Assembly (NCBI RefSeq): GCF_019175385.1
Contig: NC_083341.1
Coordinates: 62,033,800-62,097,799, forward strand
Direction of reading: 5' to 3'
Length of the DNA: 64,000 nucleotides
DNA from: Lycium barbarum
Lineage: Eukaryota; Streptophyta; Magnoliopsida; Solanales; Solanaceae
The translations under genes were made by a program, and so were the position numbers. This document shows positions 58,482 to 64,000 of this stretch, piece by piece. Positions within the stretch are counted from its first letter, which is position 1, and each line of letters opens with the position of its first letter. A model generated the notes under the pieces. It did not search any database and was not told where the DNA came from. It was given only the letters and a program-made list of their open reading frames with translations.

Positions 58482-60940
58482 TTCATGAAAGGCCAGGGCG
58501 ACACCACTGAATGCAGCAACTCCCCTGGCTGATGAATCATCGGAGCATGTCTCTCACACCCGTCACATTTCAGGACAAAATTCTTTGAGTCTTCTTCCAT
58601 CCGGTTCCAATAATAACCGGCCCTGATAATCTTTCGGACAAGAGCATCAGCACCGGAGTGATTGTCGCAGGTTCCTTCATGAACCTCTCTCATCACATAC
58701 TCCGTTTCCCCTGGACCCAAACACTTGGCCAGGGGTCCGAAGAAAGATCGTCGATACAATTGGCCGTCTACCAAGCAGAAACGCGCAGCTTTGGTCCTTA
58801 ATGACTGTGATTCTTTTGGGTCATCCGGGAGCTTTCCATTACGCAAGTAGTCGATGTACTTATTGCGCCAATCCCAAGTTAAACCCATTTTGTTTATTTC
58901 GGCGTGTCCGTTTTCTATCGCCGTGTTCAACAAGTGCACCGTAGTCTCGGGGTTGATTTCTTCTCCTTCGACCGAAGACCCCAAATTCGCCAATGCGTCG
59001 ACTTCGCTGTTCTGCTCCCTCGGTATATGCTGCATGGTCCATTCTATAAACCGATGTAGTATCACTTGGATCTTTTCAAGATACCTTTGCATCCGTTCGT
59101 CCTTGACCTCGAAGACGCCGCTCACCTGGTTCACGACCAAGAGCGAATCGTACTTTGCCTCGATTATTTCGGCCCCCATACTCCGGGATAATTCCAGACC
59201 TGCAATCATAGCCTCATACTCGGCTTCATTGTTAGTCAATTTAACAGTTCTAATGGATTGTCGAATGGCATCCCCGGCCGGGGTTTTAAGGACGATTCGT
59301 AGCCCGGAACCTTTAAGGTTCGAGGCCCCGTCAGTAAATAGCGACCAAATACCCGAGGCTTTCCTCGAGGTTAGCAAAAGTTCTTTCTCAACCTTGGGGA
59401 CCATAGCCGGGGTGAAATCTGCCACAAAATCGGCCAAGATCTGGGACTTGATGGCCGTTCGGGGTTTGTACTCGATATCATATCCCCTAATTTCTACTGC
59501 CCATTTAGTTAGCCTACCCGATAATTTCGGTTTATGCATAATGTTTTTCAGGGGGTAAGTAGTCACTACACATATAGGATGGCATTGGAAGTAGGGCTTG
59601 AGCTTCCTCGAAGCACTTACCAATGCCAATTTTTCCAAGTGGGGATATCGGGTCTCCGCATCCCCTAAAGTTCTACTTACATAATAGATAGGGAATTGCG
59701 TACCTGATTCTTCTCGGACCAAAACGCCACTTACCGCTATCTCGGAGACAGCAAGGAAGAGAAAGAGCTGCTCGTCCGCCTTTGGTGTGTGCAACAGCGG
59801 CCGGCTGGATAGGTATCTCTTTAATTCTTGTAAAGCTCTTTGGCACTCCGGTGTCCAAACGAAGTCGTTCTTCTTCCTCAGTAAGGAGAAGAAGCGATGA
59901 CTCTTGTCCGAGGACCTCGAAATGAAGAGACTCAACGCCGCTATCCTCCCGGTGAGCCTTTGTACTCCTTTGACGTTATTCACCACCTCGATATCCTCGA
60001 TAGCCTTGATCTTGTCCATGTTGATCTCGATCCCCCAGCGTGACACCATGAAACCCAAAAATTTACCGGACCGGACTCCGAAGGAACATTTTTTCGGGTT
60101 GAGCTTCATGTTATACTTACGGAGCACATCGAAGGTTTCCTGCAAATGTTTTAAATGGTCCTTTGTTTCCAGGGACTTGACCACCATGTCGTCAATGTAA
60201 ACTTCTATTGTTTTCCCTATTTGTTCTTTGAACATCCTATTAACTAGGCGTTGGTAAGTTGCACTGGCATTTTTTAGTCCAAAAGGCATGACATTATAAC
60301 AGTAAGTCCCATATCGGGTAATGAAAGATGTTTTCTCTTGATCCTCCGGGTGCATCCGAATCTGGTTATACCCGGAGTAGGCATCGAGAAAACTTAACAT
60401 CTCATGCCCGGCCGTCGCATCGATCATTCTGTCGATATGAGGCAAGGGAAATGAATCCTTCGGGCATGCTTTATTTAAATCCTTGTAATCAACACACATT
60501 CGAAATTTATTACCTTTCTTGGGCACCACTACCACGTTAGCTAGCCAGTCCGGGTACTTTACCTCCCGGATAGAACCTATTTTTAAAAGATTTGTTACCT
60601 CGTCTTTTACGAAGGAATGTTTTGCTTCCGCCATGGGTCTTCTCTTCTGCTTCACCGGGGGAAACTTCCCGTCTACGCTGAGATTGTGAGTTGCTACTTC
60701 CGGCGGTATTCCTGTCATATCTATATGGGACCAGGCGAAGCAATCTGCGTTAGCTCGAAGAAATTCAATTAACTTGTTCCTGAGCTCCGGGGTTAACCCC
60801 GTGCCCAGGTATACCTTTCTATCTGGTAGATATTCGAACAAGATGATCTGCTCCAGCTCCTCTACTGTCGACTTGGTTGCATCCGGCATGACGAATGATA
60901 TGGGTACGTCGAAATCATCCTCTTCATACTCCGGATCCAA
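58478..60940 (-). pseudogene. pol: TE13 RT, RNase H, archaeal-type RNase H, integrase zinc finger
   Basis: 820 residues open. RT (about residues 90-300): KIGSIREVKYPDWLANVV, RMCVDYKDLNKACPKD, PFGLKNASATYQR, catalytic YIDD. First RNase H (about 390-510): FLAVSEIAVSGVLV, YYVSRTL, LTKWAVEI. Second, archaeal-type RNase H (about 535-665): LFTDGAS, NNEAEYEA, YDSLLVVNQ and SEVDALANLGSS, keeping the acidic residues; this double RNase H marks the Tat lineage. Integrase HHCC near the end: EVHEGTCDNH, KCDGCERH, intact. The frame stops at SPWPFMK-TGA where a Trp (TGG) is expected. Continuous with the gag-protease frame upstream. Confidence 0.95.
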
Positions 60941-60958
60941 TCCCGAGTGCTTTGATTG

Positions 60959-63316
60959 CTATTTGGTGTTCGGTCCTCCGGTTGGATCTTCTTCCTTGTG
61001 ATCCGATTTTTCGGGCTGAGGTGTCGCCTCCTCGACCGCGAACATCTCCCTTGCAGCGGGTTGTTCACCTCGGATGGTTTTTATTCCCTCCGGGGTCGGA
61101 AATTTCAGCAGCTGATGTAATGTTGAGGGCATGGCCCTCATGCTATGTATCCAAAGTCTACCCAGCAATGCATTGTACTTCATGTCCCCTTCGATTACAT
61201 AGAACACCGTCTGCTGTATAGTGCCGTCGATGTTCACCGGCAACGAGATCTCCCCCTTTGTGGTTTCGCTCGCCATGTTGAACCCACTGAGTACCCGGGC
61301 TACCGGTACGATCTGATCGAGCAGCCCTAGCTGTTCGACCACTCTTCACCGGATGATGTTGGCCGAGCTACCTAGGTCAATCAAAATACGTTTAACCTGA
61401 GTTTTAAAGATAAGTACAGAAATTACCAATGCATCATTGTGTGGTTGAATGATGCCTTCTGCATCCTCGTTGCTGAAAGAGATAGAACCCTCGGGTAAAT
61501 AATCCCGGCTGCGCTTTTCACGAACAACAGAAACCTTGGCCCTTTTCATCACCGGCCCTCGAGGGGCATCGGTACCCCTAACTATCATGTTGATTATATG
61601 CTGGGGTTTTACTGGGTCAGCCCTTTTATGAGTCTCCCTTTCCTTGTAGTGACTTTTGGCTCGTTCACTTAGCAATTCTCGGAGATGACCATTCTTCAGT
61701 AACCAGGCTACCTCCTCTCTTAGCTGGCGACAATCCTCGATTCTGTGACCATGGGTTCCATGGTACTCACACACCATGCTCGGGTCCCGTTGGCCCGGAT
61801 CCGACCTTAGAGGTCTTGGCCATCTTACATCTGCGACACGGCCAATAGCCGAGACGAGGCCCGAGGTACTGACGTTGAAGTTGTACTCCGATATCTTTGG
61901 CAAATCCTTGTTGCCGGCAGAGCTTCCAGAATCGCTCCTGAATGAGAGACCCCGACTGTTCGACGGGTGCTCGACCCATTTATTACCCCGACCGGAGAAA
62001 TGGCTTGGGCTAACCCTTGATTTCTCCGACCTAAAGTTTGGCTTCTCCGAATGGGAGTATGGCTGATACCTTTCCCTCGACGATTCGGCCTTCGTTTCGT
62101 AACCTTTCCTTGGTCTCTCAAAACTATTGTTCACATTTATTGGCCCCGGGGGAAGCTCGAATTGATCATCCTCCACCCGAATCTTCGACTTGTATCGGTT
62201 ATGGACATCAGCCCATGTCACAGCCTCGTACTCCAGCAAGCTTTCCTTTAATTTGAACGAAGCCGTTGAGCTCTGAACATTGAGCCCCTTTGTGAAAGCT
62301 TGTGCAACCCATTCTTCTGGAACCGGGGGGAGTTCCATCCGTTCCCTTTGGAATCGGTTGACGAATTCACGCAGTAACTCATCGTCTCTTTGGGCTATAC
62401 GGAAAATGTCGGCTTTACGGGCCTGCACCTTTTTGGCACCGGTGTGAGCTTTGATGAAGGCATCGGCGAGTATTTCGAAAGAAGTGATCGAATGCTCGGG
62501 CAGATGGTCGTACCATGTCAATGCTCATTTTGACAGAGTTTCCCCGAACTTTTTCAGCACTACCGATTCAATTTCGTCTTCCTCCATATCATGGCCTTTT
62601 ATAGCGCATGTGTATGAGGTTATGTGTTCGTGTGGGTCCGTTGTGCCGTCATATTTCTGGATATCCGGCATTTTAAACCTCTTCGGGATTAGTTTTGGAG
62701 CTGTACTCGGAGGAAAAGGCCTTTGGATGTACCTCTTCGAATCCGACCCTTTCAGTAAAGGCGGAGCCCCCGGGATTTGGTCTACCCGAGAGTTGTATGT
62801 TTCCACCCTCTTCTCAGTCGAGTCTACCTGTTTTGCCAAAGTTTCCAGCATTCTCAGAACCTCGGTGGAGGACCCAGCTCCAGACCCATCGCTCTCAACC
62901 ATCCGTGCCTCATCTCTTCTGGGTTCAGCAACACCCTTTGCCTCCTCCGAGGTCATTTTATCCCCTCCGTTTTGCAACCGGGCTATTGCGATTCCCTGTT
63001 CAGCAATCGCCGCTCTTTGTTCCTGCAACATTTCAAAGATTAAACGTAAGTCAACATTATCATTTGGGTTATCCGGTTCTTTCCGGCCCTGAGTACGGAA
63101 CAAAGTAATCGAATTGTATGTATTTAAAGGGTCAGTGGCCGGCTGGGCGGCATTCTCCTGGTCCACGGTGTTTTGACGGTTGAGGCCCTCCCTCGAATTA
63201 ACGGGGTTAGGGTCAGCGGGGTTTGGTAATCCTCGTGGCCCACTGCCTTCATTTTCGGCCACAATCTCGTTGTTGTTGACGTGACCAGATTGCCCACTGT
63301 CAGCCATTTGGTCCAT
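60959..63316 (-). pseudogene. gag-PR: TE13 gag-protease
   Basis: ATG at 63316 (MDQMADSGQ), 79 bases after the primer site. Gag core: IQKYDGTTDPHEHITSY, ALTWYDHLPEHSI, ELLREFVNRFQRERM; then a basic region and the C/H motif CEYHGTHGHRIEDC typical of Tat gag. Protease: ALVISVLI, ILIDLGSSANII (the D-x-G-S-S-A-N active site with Leu), YNALLGRLWIHSM. All in one frame with the pol downstream, interrupted only by TGA at 62527-62525, TGA at 61348-61346 and TAG at 60961-60959. Two of the three replace Trp or Gln by transition (TGG to TGA, CAG to TAG); the first seems to replace Gly. Confidence 0.93.
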
Positions 63317-63394
63317 TTTTTCAGAGACGAACAGAAGATATTTTTGGTTTTATGGGTAAGATAGGGATCAAGATCAAAGACCACTATTATCCTA

Positions 63395-63412
63395 GCCCCA
63401 CGGTGGGCGCCA
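63395..63412 (-). other. TE13 primer binding site
   Basis: Minus-strand TGGCGCCCACCGTGGGGC, three bases after the LTR end GGGGTAAACA. TGGCGCC starts are usual for Tat/Athila primer sites. I do not assign the tRNA. Confidence 0.85.
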
Positions 63413-63415
63413 AAC

Positions 63416-64000
63416 TGTTTACCCCGAATTTGGATAATCAATTAAATTTGTGAGTGAGGTATAGGATATGTGGTTGTGCCTTGAATCTATTGATAGAGAA
63501 AAGAAATATATGAATATACTATGAAGAAGCAACTGATAATCGGTGGTTTGCTATAGATTTGCGTATTTACTAACATATGAGTGTTACTTGATTGAATAAA
63601 TTTAAGGGATGAACACAGCTAATGTGGACCGAAATCAGATATTTGCGAGAGAGATTTATATAGTTTTGCTATTACAAGAGTTCTTGATATGAGGAAGCCA
63701 ACCCTTTAAAAGTAGGGCAATGGCCCCTATTTATAGCATTGCCCCATGGGCTTCATACAACATGTGCGTCTGAAAAATAAAGAAAAAAAAAATCTGAAGT
63801 GGAGCAGGTTGATCGTACGGTCTGACACCCGTACGATTGACAGTTGAACATGGCAGGACGCTATCGACGCGTGGCAATCGCCTAACGGATCTCTCGGACC
63901 AACGGCTACGACCAAACGGACAAACGGCCACGACCAAACGGACCAACGGCCACGATCAAACGGAGGAACGGCCACGATCAGACGGAGGAACGGCCACGAT
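63416..64000 (-). repeat. TE13 5' LTR, cut by window end
   Basis: Matches 52309-52885 from TGTTTACCCCGAATTTGG on. Differences include a ~10-bp deletion near 63806 and extra GGCCACGA-type units near the window edge. Carries the TATA copy at 63727-63736. Confidence 0.93.

Larger units (their letters stand above)
52309..64000 (-). mobile_element. TE13: Tat/Retand-type Ty3/gypsy element with antisense gene, right end outside window
   Basis: LTRs at 52309-53050 and from 63416 to the window end; interior on the minus strand: primer site, short leader, gag-protease-RT-RNase H-second RNase H-integrase in essentially one frame (63316 to 57558). A spacer follows, then a plus-strand multi-exon gene (53630-56483) before the 3' LTR. 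The second (archaeal-type) RNase H after the first identifies the Tat lineage. Four in-frame stops and one frameshift in gag-pol. The two LTRs differ at roughly 15-20 sites over the ~580 bases I can compare, so this is among the younger insertions here. Confidence 0.93.

Noticed and set aside
58854..59558. Plus-strand 234-codon open frame opposite TE13 RNase H
   Set aside because: It is the complement of the double RNase H coding region. No start context, no domain, and the minus-strand reading has clear motifs.

Overview
The window is a block of nested transposable elements from a plant nuclear genome. I see no convincing host gene. Two things point to the nightshade family (Solanaceae). One is a TS-type SINE at 50553-50675, with its (GTT)n tail and a perfect 19-bp target duplication. 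The other is the company of Tekay/Del-like chromoviruses, Ogre/Tat elements and AT-rich Helitrons. The species cannot be named. Almost every coding region carries stops or frameshifts, as expected for old heterochromatin.

Layout, with labels used below. TE1 (1-13829, +) is the right part of a Ty3/gypsy chromovirus. It is split by TE2 (193-8313, -), a non-autonomous LTR element without gag-pol, with target duplication GTTTC. TE1 itself sits inside TE3, a minus-strand gypsy pol fragment (13830-14438). TE4 (14439-20521, -) is an Ogre/Tat-like fragment with one LTR. TE5 (20522-38292, +) is a degenerate chromovirus with a truncated 5' LTR. It is split by the complete element TE6 (25310-34331, +), target duplication GCAGC. 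TE7 (38293-43295, -) has the same LTR type and leader as TE5 but a non-coding interior; its LTR faces the TE5 3' LTR, giving a long inverted repeat.

Further right come a possible LINE fragment (43296-43545), a decayed Tat LTR (TE8, 43640-44761), two truncated Helitron 5' ends (44762 and 45945) and a full Helitron (TE9, 46489-51898). TE9 contains a non-autonomous hAT (TE10, 46528-49820), which contains a solo LTR (TE11, 47008-49229). TE9 also contains the SINE (TE12). From 52309 to the window end lies TE13, a Tat/Retand-type gypsy element on the minus strand. Its gag, protease, RT, dual RNase H and integrase are nearly continuous, and a four-exon gene runs antisense downstream of pol.

Most interesting observation: the leaders of TE2, TE5, TE6 and TE7 share a CTAGTAGAGT-like motif 33-50 nt after the primer binding site. 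Each is followed by a short hairpin whose loop holds a 6-nt palindrome. The palindromes differ (GGCGCC, GACGTC, TGATCA, GAGCTC) and the stems covary. This is the geometry of a retroviral kissing-loop dimerisation signal, and both autonomous and non-autonomous elements carry it.
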